Shown here: piece by piece, positions 8,585 to 17,165 of the stretch
Position numbering within the stretch: the stretch's first letter is position 1
Layout of the letters: every line of letters begins with the position of its first letter
Assembly (NCBI GenBank): GCA_024693165.1
Contig: JAILLM010000046.1
Coordinates: 1-29,470, forward strand
DNA length: 29,470 nucleotides
Direction: 5' to 3'
Source of the DNA: Bacilli bacterium
Lineage (GTDB): Bacteria; Bacillota_I; Bacilli_A; RF39; UBA660
Position numbers and translations under genes: made by a program
Notes under the pieces: model-generated
What the model was told of the DNA's origin: nothing
What the model saw: the letters and a program-made list of their open reading frames with translations, nothing else
The model's database searches: none

Positions 8585-10933
8585 CTATAATCCCCAAATA
8601 TTATATCTCCACTTAGACATACCACTTATATTATATAAACCATATGCTTCTTGGTCTTCATCATTAGTTTTTAAACAAGATGATCCTGAACATCCACCAG
8701 CTCTTGCATTCGCACAAGCGCTTTCTACAGTAGATGCTCTAGCTGCATTTGAATAATATTGTTTAATATAATCAAAGTAATAGCATCCACCTGATGATGA
8801 ATTTCCTTTTTCCCAATAAGCTCCGATATATCCATAGTGTCCGATTGTAAATAATTCAAGCGCACTATTATATTTTGTAACTATTCCAAGTTTTGATAAA
8901 CCAACTAAACCAGTATCAAAACTATTATATTTAGTACATGCTTTGATTCCTTTACCATTTGCACATCCAATTCCCCAATAGTTATTGTATGAAGAATCTT
9001 GTTCATTTGGAGAGAATCCTTCAAGAATAGCTCTAACTACAGTAAACTCTGGATTCATATTATTATTCTTACCAGCATCGTAAATTTTACCTGCTTGTTG
9101 TGCAAAGAATCCAAGTCTCTTAGAATTGCATTTATTTTTATTACAATAATTAACAAGACCAGAGATAAATTCATCACGTGTTAATGAAGTTGTTCTCATT
9201 GAGAAGTCTCCACCAACAAATCCTGATGGTCTTGGAGTATTTCTTTTAATAATTGATAATGGATCAATAGCGTTATCTGTGCTATTGCCATCTTTTCTAA
9301 TTTCAAAGTGAAGTGCTGCAGTTTTAGTTTTACCAGTCTTTCCTACTTTACCAATTAATTGTCCTCTTTGAACAGTAGCTCCAACTGTAACACTCGGATC
9401 TATTGAATGAAGTAATCCATATACAGTATAGTTTCCATCTGAATGACTTAGAATAATCATATTTCCATATCCACTATTACATGTGTAATCACCAACTGTA
9501 CATCCACTCATAACAGTTATTACTTCACCTTTTTCAACTGCAACAACATTAGTTGTTCCTTCACTACCAGCGATATCAATACCACTATGAAATTCTTTTG
9601 ATCCACTTATAGGATCAGTTCTATTACCGAAATTACTGATTACATTAGTACTTGCAGGAGTTCCATCAGCGTATGTTACACCGCCTCTTTCTTCAGTTGT
9701 ATCACTACCAATTGGCCAATAATAAGATTGTCTATCTCCATATTCACTACCAGGTACTAAATTACTTTTTGGAGTAAAATCGCCATAAGAAATACCGATT
9801 CCTAAATTATCTAATATTTTAAGAATATCTTTAATAATCTTTAATCTGTCTGCTTGAATATAATCCATATATTTTAAATATTCTTCATCACCTTTTGCTT
9901 CAAGTGAATTTTCGCATACTTGTGATTTTAAGCAATCAACTCCAGTATAATTAAATACATCTTGGAAATAATATTGAAGATTTGCTTTTCCATCAAAATA
10001 TGCATTTGTCTTTAAGAAGTCAAAATACATTTCATAACTTACACTTGGATCTTCATTATAAACATATCCAACTGATTCATATTTACCAGTATTAGCCCAT
10101 GCCATACATTCATCATAGTGTTCATCCGTATCTTCGAACCCTAAGAATAATAGTTTTCCAAAGAATCCAACATCATGTTTCATTTTGCTTACGAAGTATT
10201 TCCAGAATCCCATATCATAGTTTTGTGTATCTGCACAAATTAATCCACCACTTGGAGCTTCATAAATTGTTGCATCACCTTCACACCACGATTCAGTAGA
10301 ACCATCTGATCTTGTTGTAGTTTGAACCTCACCGGTTTTACCATAACATGTAGTTGTATAAGCAACCGCATTTCTGATTAAAACTTTTAATGTATCTGTT
10401 TCATTTGCGTAATAATTTGCAAATTCCTCGCTATAATTAGGTTCAACTTGTTCATCACTACCATCGGAATCATCACTATTAAATCCAAAGTATGGACTTG
10501 ACCATTGATTATAGAAACTTGAATGATTGTTATTATTATTAACAATATATGGACTATTTCCAGTAGTTGGAGTTGCAAATTGTCCAAAGAACACAGTCCA
10601 AAGAATAACTTGATCATTAATTTCCAAACCTTTGTCTTGATATTTAGATAATAATTTATATAACTTATTATAGAACTTTTCTAATGTATTGCTCATTGTT
10701 TCAACACATTCATCTATTTTAGATTGTCCTTGTTCATTATATGAATTCTTACAATATTCTGTCCAATTTTCAAGATTATTTTCTTTCAATTTATCAAAAT
10801 CAAATGTTGAATAATCTTTAGTTTGAGCATTTGCTGAACCGGTATACATATTAAATACTATAACTGAAAAAAGTGCTATTACTAAAACACCTTTTAATAA
10901 TAGCATTAAACTTTTTTTAGTTACTTTTTTCAT
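8585..10933 (-). CDS. Secreted Cys-rich M23-like plus glucosaminidase-like wall protein (VirB1-like)
   Basis: A large exported wall-remodelling protein of the T4SS. Residues 9-30 form a hydrophobic signal/anchor ending SANA. An unrecognised Cys-containing region spans about 40-400. A LytM/M23 fold lies at about 430-565 with Zn ligands H449 and D453 (FHSGIDIAG) and H542 (ALHFEI). The first His of the usual HxH pair is Ala540, and the usual catalytic His of the Y-x-H-L motif is replaced (VYGLLHS), so this domain may not cleave. A C-terminal lysozyme/glucosaminidase-like domain (about 585-730) has NPEFTVVRAILEGF, with Glu638 as candidate catalytic acid, and NNYWGIGC. There are 17 cysteines in the external part, remarkable for a Bacillota secreted protein. 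It follows virB4 by 17 bases. The overall VirB1-type role is likely; which domain is active is uncertain. Confidence 0.85.
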   Translation of the reverse strand: MKKVTKKSLMLLLKGVLVIALFSVIVFNMYTGSANAQTKDYSTFDFDKLKENNLENWTEYCKNSYNEQGQSKIDECVETMSNTLEKFYNKLYKLLSKYQDKGLEINDQVILWTVFFGQFATPTTGNSPYIVNNNNNHSSFYNQWSSPYFGFNSDDSDGSDEQVEPNYSEEFANYYANETDTLKVLIRNAVAYTTTCYGKTGEVQTTTRSDGSTESWCEGDATIYEAPSGGLICADTQNYDMGFWKYFVSKMKHDVGFFGKLLFLGFEDTDEHYDECMAWANTGKYESVGYVYNEDPSVSYEMYFDFLKTNAYFDGKANLQYYFQDVFNYTGVDCLKSQVCENSLEAKGDEEYLKYMDYIQADRLKIIKDILKILDNLGIGISYGDFTPKSNLVPGSEYGDRQSYYWPIGSDTTEERGGVTYADGTPASTNVISNFGNRTDPISGSKEFHSGIDIAGSEGTTNVVAVEKGEVITVMSGCTVGDYTCNSGYGNMIILSHSDGNYTVYGLLHSIDPSVTVGATVQRGQLIGKVGKTGKTKTAALHFEIRKDGNSTDNAIDPLSIIKRNTPRPSGFVGGDFSMRTTSLTRDEFISGLVNYCNKNKCNSKRLGFFAQQAGKIYDAGKNNNMNPEFTVVRAILEGFSPNEQDSSYNNYWGIGCANGKGIKACTKYNSFDTGLVGLSKLGIVTKYNSALELFTIGHYGYIGAYWEKGNSSSGGCYYFDYIKQYYSNAARASTVESACANARAGGCSGSSCLKTNDEDQEAYGLYNISGMSKWRYNIWGL

Positions 10934-10950
10934 AATATCACCGCCTAATC

Positions 10951-12744
10951 TTATAGGCCGCCGCCTCCACCGAATGAATCTAATTCATCTTGTGTTAATA
11001 CAACGTCTATTATCATTCTTCTTGATCCACATACGAATAATCCTCTACCTTGTGGATAAGTCTTGATACTTTCTTTTTCTGCATCATTTAAGTCTATTAA
11101 TTTAGCTAAGTCTTCAACTGCTTGTTTCTTAAGACCCATTACTAAGTAGTAAGAAGCATTATCGAAGATTGCCTTACCTTGAGTAATAACTTGAGGTGAT
11201 GCGAAATCTGTAGGTTGTTGTGTAATAATAATTGTTCCAGTGTTATATTTTCTTGCACGTCTTTGCATTTGTGCTAAGTATTCAGCACCAAGTTCATTAT
11301 TACTTGATAATAATACATGTGCTTCATCAACATACATTATTGAGTTAACACTCTTATCAAGTGATAAACTCCATGCATATTTTAATATGTTAAAGAATAA
11401 TGCATTTCTTGTATTTGCATCTCCGTTCATTAAATTCTTAATACTAAATACTATGAATTTAGAATCAGATGCGATTGTAGTATGACCATTGAAGTAATAT
11501 CTTGCTTCATTAATAAATGGTCTTACTCTTAACTCTAATCTTTCCATTACATCTCTTTCACGAGTTGCTTCAGGCATAGATATTAATTTTCCTTTAACTG
11601 TAGTATATAAATCATCAAATGTTGGGAAATTTTCAGTTTTAACTTTTGAGAAATCAGTTTCATAATCTATACCAAATCTCTTATAAGTTTCTTGTAAAAC
11701 TTCAGAAAACATTTGTAAAACATCATCTTCGATATCAGGAATATAATATTTCATGAATGCTCTTACTGATTGAAGTGCAGATGTAAGAATAGATGTACCA
11801 CTCTTAGAATTCATATCTCCTTCTTCAGTATCAGCAACGATTTCAAGTGGGTTTATCATACCCCATGATCCACCTTTTCCTAAGTCTACGAATGAACCAC
11901 CAAATTGTTTTGCCATTGACTCTAATTCACCTTCAGGGTCAATACAAATAATTTGATAATTATTTCTAATATGTCCACGTAATAATAACTTAGCAGTTGT
12001 TGATTTTCCTGAACCAGATGTACCTAGGATAATAATGTTTGCATTATTTCTATTAGGTTCTTTCTTAGTTTGATATAAGAATTGATTGAATAATACTACT
12101 CCACCAGATGAATCCATTCCAAGTAATGTACCCTTACCTGTATCTTTAATTGAATCAAATACATATGGATACATTGCAGCCATTGTTGGAGAAGGAATTG
12201 GAACACCAACACGTTCTTCAATGTCTTGCTTAGGGAATACTGGAATCATTGATTTAAGTATTTTTTCTTGTTCAAACATCATAGGAATAGCTCTCATTTG
12301 AAGTGATAATAAGAAGTTTCTAATTTGAACTTTTCTATTATCTAATTCTTCTTGTGAATCAGCTACTACCATTATATGTAATTGGAAATCAAATACTTTT
12401 GATTGTGATGATGCTAACATTGAAACGAAATTATCAAGTGATTCATAATCATTTCTAATTCTTTCTTTAAATGTTAAGTCATTTTCTTTTTGATACTCTT
12501 CTTTTAATTCTGCTACTTCTTTATTAATTGCTTTTTGCATAATTGCAAGTTCAATTGGAATATGTTTAACAACTACTTTTGCACCAGGAATTGATGAAAT
12601 GTTACTTAAATATCCAGGACCAATTATTGAAGGATATTCAAGAACTGTATAGATTGTTGCAAATTTATCACCTATATTAAATTGATTAACTTTAAAGTTT
12701 AATCCTTTAGGTGCTATTTCACTTTTTAATGTACTCTTTGCCAT
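10951..12744 (-). CDS. virB4: VirB4/TraC-family T4SS ATPase
   Basis: The main cytoplasmic ATPase energising the channel. Residues 1-200 hold the end of the CagE/TrbE-type N-terminal region, then come Walker A GTSGSGKS (241-248), the CIDPEGE motif (267-273), Walker B IMYVDEAHVLL (469-479) and a TQQPTDF sensor-like motif (508-514). At 597 residues it is short for VirB4. The missing N-terminal part matches the separate upstream protein, whose stop overlaps this start by one base (TAATG). The C-terminus is a short glycine run. Context with the PrgI-, VirB6- and VirD4-like genes makes the call secure. Confidence 0.94.
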   Translation of the reverse strand: MAKSTLKSEIAPKGLNFKVNQFNIGDKFATIYTVLEYPSIIGPGYLSNISSIPGAKVVVKHIPIELAIMQKAINKEVAELKEEYQKENDLTFKERIRNDYESLDNFVSMLASSQSKVFDFQLHIMVVADSQEELDNRKVQIRNFLLSLQMRAIPMMFEQEKILKSMIPVFPKQDIEERVGVPIPSPTMAAMYPYVFDSIKDTGKGTLLGMDSSGGVVLFNQFLYQTKKEPNRNNANIIILGTSGSGKSTTAKLLLRGHIRNNYQIICIDPEGELESMAKQFGGSFVDLGKGGSWGMINPLEIVADTEEGDMNSKSGTSILTSALQSVRAFMKYYIPDIEDDVLQMFSEVLQETYKRFGIDYETDFSKVKTENFPTFDDLYTTVKGKLISMPEATRERDVMERLELRVRPFINEARYYFNGHTTIASDSKFIVFSIKNLMNGDANTRNALFFNILKYAWSLSLDKSVNSIMYVDEAHVLLSSNNELGAEYLAQMQRRARKYNTGTIIITQQPTDFASPQVITQGKAIFDNASYYLVMGLKKQAVEDLAKLIDLNDAEKESIKTYPQGRGLFVCGSRRMIIDVVLTQDELDSFGGGGGL

Positions 12745-13328
12745 TAGCTCATCACCGTTCCAAATTCTGTTTTAATTCCGTCGTTAAAGAAACTATCAAG
12801 AATTACTCTTGCATCATCATCTGTTATTTGACGGGCATTTAATTGAGCTTGAGCAAGCCCAGAAATCATATTTGCAATTCTCTTTTGTAATTGTTCAATA
12901 TTTTTTGTAGGTCCTTTTATTAATATAAAGAATTCAGTATCAACAGAGTTATATTTAGGTCCGCTAAACTCTTCGCATTTTCTTATATCTTGTTGAATTA
13001 ACTTTCTAATTTGTGGATCTTGTGCTTCATTATACATTATTTCAAGTTCTGACTTGAATAAGTTAATATCTACAGGTCTATCACAACAAATTAACCAGAA
13101 TTCATCATGCATTGTATTATAAAAATCCATTAAAGCATTGATTACATAAGCTTGATTTTGAGTATCAGTAATAAAGATATTTTTAGGTTCAATACGTACA
13201 CCTGTTACATATTGTTCTCCTCCCAAAAGTCCATCTCCTTTTACTTTGATATACCCATTTTTAATATCTACTATAGGTAACCAATCTTCTGTAAATTTTG
13301 CACTACTTGTTGTCGTTTTCTTCGCCAT
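12744..13328 (-). CDS. Separate VirB4 N-terminal-like (TraC-domain) protein
   Basis: 194 residues with no ATPase motif. It begins with Lys/Thr/Ser residues, then a stretch DWLPIVDIKNGYIKVKGDG and a regular alpha/beta pattern (VTGVRIEPKN, VINALMDFYNTM, FILIKGP, IANMISGLAQAQL) resembling the N-terminal domain of VirB4/TraC ATPases, which binds VirB3 and the membrane complex. It sits exactly where that domain would be, between the PrgI-like gene and the ATPase gene, and its stop overlaps the ATPase start. The start is taken as ATG at 13328 (MAKKTTT), inside the end of the PrgI gene. An in-frame ATG at 13388 would extend it by 20 residues that look like read-through of the PrgI coding region. A true split VirB4 is likely but is inference. 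Confidence 0.7.
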   Translation of the reverse strand: MAKKTTTSSAKFTEDWLPIVDIKNGYIKVKGDGLLGGEQYVTGVRIEPKNIFITDTQNQAYVINALMDFYNTMHDEFWLICCDRPVDINLFKSELEIMYNEAQDPQIRKLIQQDIRKCEEFSGPKYNSVDTEFFILIKGPTKNIEQLQKRIANMISGLAQAQLNARQITDDDARVILDSFFNDGIKTEFGTVMS

Positions 13329-13626
13329 GTAGCATACACCAACCTCTCCATCTATATTTTCTTTGACTAGTAAAGTATGAATATACATTTACTGTGAATG
13401 TCCATAAGTTTCTATGATTTGGTATAGGAGACACCATTAAAGTTGTTATTAGTAATGGTGAAAGCCCTATAATTACTTGTGCTGGAGTATCAGTTCCTAC
13501 AGCAAGTATTAAAACTCCAGTAAGAACCAATCCAACAACAAATATTATCAAATCGATAGGTTTAAACAAGCCAAATATCAACATAGATCTTTTTGTATTT
13601 GCCGGAATTAAATATTGTTGATTCAT
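13303..13626 (-). CDS. prgI: PrgI-family (VirB3-like) T4SS membrane protein
   Basis: A 107-residue protein of the PrgI family, the Gram-positive counterpart of VirB3. Seen: a short N-terminus containing IPANTKRSMLIFGLFKPIDL, two close membrane helices (about residues 23-45 and 50-66), and a C-terminal cytoplasmic part with a family-like NLWTFTVNVYSYF stretch. VirB3-type proteins attach VirB4 to the inner membrane complex, which agrees with the VirB4 N-domain gene overlapping its 3' end by 26 bases. The start is supported by AAAGGAGATGG upstream. Confidence 0.85.
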   Translation of the reverse strand: MNQQYLIPANTKRSMLIFGLFKPIDLIIFVVGLVLTGVLILAVGTDTPAQVIIGLSPLLITTLMVSPIPNHRNLWTFTVNVYSYFTSQRKYRWRGWCMLHGEENDNK

Positions 13627-13659
13627 AATTCCATCTCCTTTTTATTCCTATATATAGTA

Positions 13660-16284
13660 TTATTTTTTATCTGAACCAGGTTTAGAACCAAGGTTGTTAG
13701 TACTTCTGTTAGTAAAGAAACTTACTTCTGTACCAGCTAAACCACCCTTAATATTACTAATTGCTGTAGAAACATCATCTTGTGCTTTAGTTACGTCATG
13801 AATATAAGTAGATATTTGCTTATTAATTTTCTCTTGTTGATTAGCGTTTAATGAATTAAATTTATTAACAAATTTATCATCACTCATTAATTTCATAACT
13901 TGAGTAATATTATCATATTTTACATCTTTACCATCATTAAGACTTTTAAGGAAGTCATTAGCTTCTGCGAAATCCGTACTATTACCTATATCTTTCGAAG
14001 CTTTCTCAATTTTAGCCTTTAATCCAGGATACGCTCCAAGAGAATCCAAATAATGTGAATTTACATTTCTAAGTGAATTAGCATCATCTTGAATTCCTCT
14101 AGCACCCAATGTAGAAAAATGTTTATCAAGAGCGGCAACCTCTGCATCTCGAACGTATTTAGAACTTTTATTTTTAATTGCATCGTATAGTTTTTGTCTA
14201 GAATCAAATCCAATTTTATTACCATTAGCATCTAAGTGATCGTAAAGTTCTTCTCCAGCCCAAGTACCTGTCCATCTTTTATTTGTATCTTGTTTAGCTG
14301 AAGCTTTAGCATTTCTATCCCATATAGCTGTATCTGCTTTCGCATTTTTTCCAGCTTTATCAAATGCTTGAATAATACCATTTGAAGTTGTTTGATAATC
14401 TTTACCAGCTTGATATAAAAAGGAAGTTTCCAATCCATTAGTACGTCCATTATAAGCACCTTTAAAATCACCAAGTCTAGATTGTGAAAGATTATTTAAG
14501 AAGTCACTTTCCCAAACGCCCGAAGTAATTGAACGAATTAATCCATTTCCATTCTCTCTATTAGTTTTTATATCTTCAACAATTTGACCAAGTTCTTTTT
14601 TTCGGCTTAATCTTTCTTGTAAGTCTTTTCCAGCAGCATCATTAGATTGTTTCATTGCATTAGTCATAGATCCTCTTTGTAATCCATTAGCAAATCCTTG
14701 TTTTCCACCTACTTGTACACCTCTAAGTGCAGCTAATCCTTTATCATACCACTTAGCTTCTTCATTAGTTTTTACTTTATTAACAGCAGATTTGGCTCCT
14801 AATGCTGCACCAGCAATAGCACCGAATGGTTTTGATGCTTTAATAGCATTTCCTTTTTGGTAATCGATTGCTTCTTTAACCTTGCCAAATGACTTGGTAG
14901 GATTTAAGTCGATACCACTTAATAATCCTCCACCATTCTTTACTAAATCCATAAATAATTCTGGAATTTCTTTAGAAGCTCTTAATAAACCTATTACTAA
15001 AGCAAAGAATGTTACAGCTTTAAGCATTCCAGTTGCTGCTTCTTCACCACCTACTGTAGATTTGAATACAGACATTAAAGTTTCAATAAACGCTGGTAGT
15101 AATTTAATCATCAAAGCAATGAACGCCATTACAAATACTCTTACAAATATATCAATATATGTTTTAATGAAACGATCTTTCCATGTAGTATAAATTTTTT
15201 CATTTTTTGGAATTGTTCCCAAAAGAATTGGAACAGGAGCAATAAGTTGTAAGAATGCTAACTTAAATGCTCTCGTTGCAATATCTAATGTATAAGCAAC
15301 TAAGAAGAATATTACTGCAACAGCACCAATTGGTGAGAAGTAATAATATTCCATATGATTTTCTTGGTAGACTTCATCAATTAATGGACTATTTGGAGCT
15401 AGAACCGAAGCTTTATTGCTATAACCTGCCGTGCTATCCGCATAATTCGTTATAGAACTTACTTCGTTAGGTTTAACTTCTTGCCAACTACTCTTTTCCA
15501 AGCCGCCTTGATATAGTATCCAGTAGTAATAATCACACGTTGATGTTTTATTTGCTTCATCAGTTATCCACGTATAAACTGCACCTACTGCAGCACCAAT
15601 TGGACCTGCAATAATTAATCCTAGACCAGCATTTCTAAAAGTTCTTGCTAGTGTATCTTGAGACATATAACCATCATCACCAATACTACTCATTGCATCA
15701 TTATATTTTGAACAAGCAGTTGATGGCGAAGTTAACGTTCCATCGGAATTATAAAAGTCTGAATATTGCGTTCCAACCGGATGAAATACCGAAATAAATA
15801 GCATAGATGCCATCGTGTTACCACTTTCAATAACATCACTAGAGCTACTCGCACCTTCTCCTAACACAATATTCCAAATCAAATTATCACTAACTAATAC
15901 ATGATATTGAATTATTGATAAATAATGGAAAATTAACGGAGCTAAGATTGTTAAAATAATACTCTTAACAATGTTAGTAACTAGTTTTTTAGATTCCTTC
16001 AATCCTTTATCCGGATCTATAACAAATAAAATGATTTGGTATGCAAGTATAAACATTACAACAATACCAATTACACTATAAATTCTCTTTGTAAATGCTT
16101 GATAAATTTCCATGGTTTTATCAGTACCTGATGTGAAACCACCAAATAAGTCAAAAGTACCAATAATTAAAAATACTTTATATAAAAATCCCATAAGAGA
16201 ATATAAAACATTATCAATTACATAAATAAAAATTCTATTAAAAGAATCCCAGAAAAAATTACCAATCCAATCTGTAATTGCCAT
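13660..16284 (-). CDS. VirB6/TrbL-like T4SS channel protein with large cytoplasmic domain
   Basis: The polytopic channel core and first gene of the locus. Membrane helices are visible at about residues 18-42, 70-90, 103-125, 216-238, 317-335, 338-358, 374-398 and 418-436. The TrbL/VirB6 hallmark Arg-x-x-x-x-A-x-x-Q-x-x-A-P is present around 338-351 (RAFKLAFLQLIAPVPIL). The likely external loop 130-215 and the one around 250-315 contain single cysteines (C191, C250) that could form a disulfide. Residues 460-874 form a soluble, Lys/Asn-rich, mostly helical domain that I do not recognise, much longer than in simple VirB6 proteins. The start ATG is preceded by AAGGTAAAATT and by a good promoter. 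The family call is strong; the function of the tail is unknown. Confidence 0.88.
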   Translation of the reverse strand: MAITDWIGNFFWDSFNRIFIYVIDNVLYSLMGFLYKVFLIIGTFDLFGGFTSGTDKTMEIYQAFTKRIYSVIGIVVMFILAYQIILFVIDPDKGLKESKKLVTNIVKSIILTILAPLIFHYLSIIQYHVLVSDNLIWNIVLGEGASSSSDVIESGNTMASMLFISVFHPVGTQYSDFYNSDGTLTSPSTACSKYNDAMSSIGDDGYMSQDTLARTFRNAGLGLIIAGPIGAAVGAVYTWITDEANKTSTCDYYYWILYQGGLEKSSWQEVKPNEVSSITNYADSTAGYSNKASVLAPNSPLIDEVYQENHMEYYYFSPIGAVAVIFFLVAYTLDIATRAFKLAFLQLIAPVPILLGTIPKNEKIYTTWKDRFIKTYIDIFVRVFVMAFIALMIKLLPAFIETLMSVFKSTVGGEEAATGMLKAVTFFALVIGLLRASKEIPELFMDLVKNGGGLLSGIDLNPTKSFGKVKEAIDYQKGNAIKASKPFGAIAGAALGAKSAVNKVKTNEEAKWYDKGLAALRGVQVGGKQGFANGLQRGSMTNAMKQSNDAAGKDLQERLSRKKELGQIVEDIKTNRENGNGLIRSITSGVWESDFLNNLSQSRLGDFKGAYNGRTNGLETSFLYQAGKDYQTTSNGIIQAFDKAGKNAKADTAIWDRNAKASAKQDTNKRWTGTWAGEELYDHLDANGNKIGFDSRQKLYDAIKNKSSKYVRDAEVAALDKHFSTLGARGIQDDANSLRNVNSHYLDSLGAYPGLKAKIEKASKDIGNSTDFAEANDFLKSLNDGKDVKYDNITQVMKLMSDDKFVNKFNSLNANQQEKINKQISTYIHDVTKAQDDVSTAISNIKGGLAGTEVSFFTNRSTNNLGSKPGSDKK

Positions 16285-16319
16285 AATTTTACCTTCTTTC
16301 TGTAAAATCTCTCTCTTTA

Positions 16320-16348
16320 ATTATAATTTATACAAAAAAAATAATCAA
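16320..16348 (-). promoter_or_regulatory. Promoter of the T4SS operon
   Basis: The minus strand has -35 TTGATT (16343-16348), a 17-base spacer and -10 TATAAT (16320-16325). The spacer includes eight T that are also the T-run of the tmk terminator. The start codon of the VirB6-like gene is about 36 bases downstream of the -10. Confidence 0.75.
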
Positions 16349-16367
16349 TTGAATAAACTGATTATTT
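16333..16367 (-). terminator. Intrinsic terminator of tdk-tmk overlapping the T4SS promoter
   Basis: A nine-base stem (AAATAATCA at 16359-16367 paired with TGATTATTT at 16339-16347) is followed by eight T on the minus strand. The 5' arm includes the tmk stop codon. The 3' arm contains most of the -35 of the T4SS promoter. Confidence 0.75.
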
Positions 16368-17165
16368 CATTAATTGTTTAACTTTTTTATAGATTTCTTC
16401 GCTTATTTCACCTGGAGTTTTAATGTTTTCAAAAGAAACGTCTTCAGCTTTGTTTTGAACGCACTCAATACATTCAAAATTATACTTTTCAACAAGTTCT
16501 AAATATGCCTTTTCACAGTTTTCTAAGTATGCTACATTTTTTTCATTTTCATCTAATTTTTCTTCTCTTTTAGATTTTAATAAATTGATGTATGGAGTTG
16601 GCATGTGTAAGAATAATTTAACTGTACTATCTGGCAATTCTAATTTATTAGTTTCTAAATCATAAAGCCAATCATACATTTCAGATCTTTCTTCTTTTGT
16701 TTTTAACTTGCCTGCTTGATGCGCCATATTCGAATAAAAATATCTATCCAAAATTAGATTAGTTCCTTCATCAACCTTTTTATTAATATAATCCAAATTA
16801 TAAAGTCTATCTGCTGCATAATAAAGCGATGCTACTTTAGCAGGTACATTTGGAGCTGTTTCGGGAAACCATCCTTTACTTAAGTTTTCTCCTAATTCAT
16901 ATAAAACTTTATCAATAATACTTGGATCTATATCATTTAATTTTTCTTTTAAAGATTCACTTTCTTTTTCGACTAATTCATGAGCTAAATAAGGTTTCCC
17001 TAAGAATGATAAACCTACGATTTTACCAGTCGGAGAAGCATAATTAGGAAAAGAAAAATATTCACATTTAATATTTTCTTTATTTAATCTTTCAATCAAA
17101 AGTTTACTTTGAGTTTCTTTTCCAGAACAGTCAGTTCCTTCGATAACTATAAGTTTCCCTTTCAT
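16362..17165 (-). CDS. tmk: Thymidylate kinase-like dNMP kinase
   Basis: Expected to phosphorylate dTMP to dTDP in the cytoplasm. Seen: P-loop EGTDCSGKETQ (9-19), the substrate-binding DRL (119-121) and the DRY motif (140-142) followed by a LID-like region (NMAHQAGKLKT). At 267 residues it is longer than the usual ~210; the extra length is mainly an insertion between about residues 55 and 108. The P-loop has Asp-Cys-Ser where most bacterial enzymes have Asp-Gly-Ala/Pro. Its start overlaps the thymidine kinase stop by one base, so salvage (thymidine to dTMP to dTDP) is coded as one unit. A related deoxynucleoside monophosphate kinase is the main alternative. Confidence 0.85.
   Translation of the reverse strand: MKGKLIVIEGTDCSGKETQSKLLIERLNKENIKCEYFSFPNYASPTGKIVGLSFLGKPYLAHELVEKESESLKEKLNDIDPSIIDKVLYELGENLSKGWFPETAPNVPAKVASLYYAADRLYNLDYINKKVDEGTNLILDRYFYSNMAHQAGKLKTKEERSEMYDWLYDLETNKLELPDSTVKLFLHMPTPYINLLKSKREEKLDENEKNVAYLENCEKAYLELVEKYNFECIECVQNKAEDVSFENIKTPGEISEEIYKKVKQLMK

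Noticed and set aside
3043..16284. Complete integrative conjugative element
   Set aside because: No integrase, excisionase, relaxase, replication gene or flanking direct repeats were found in the window.
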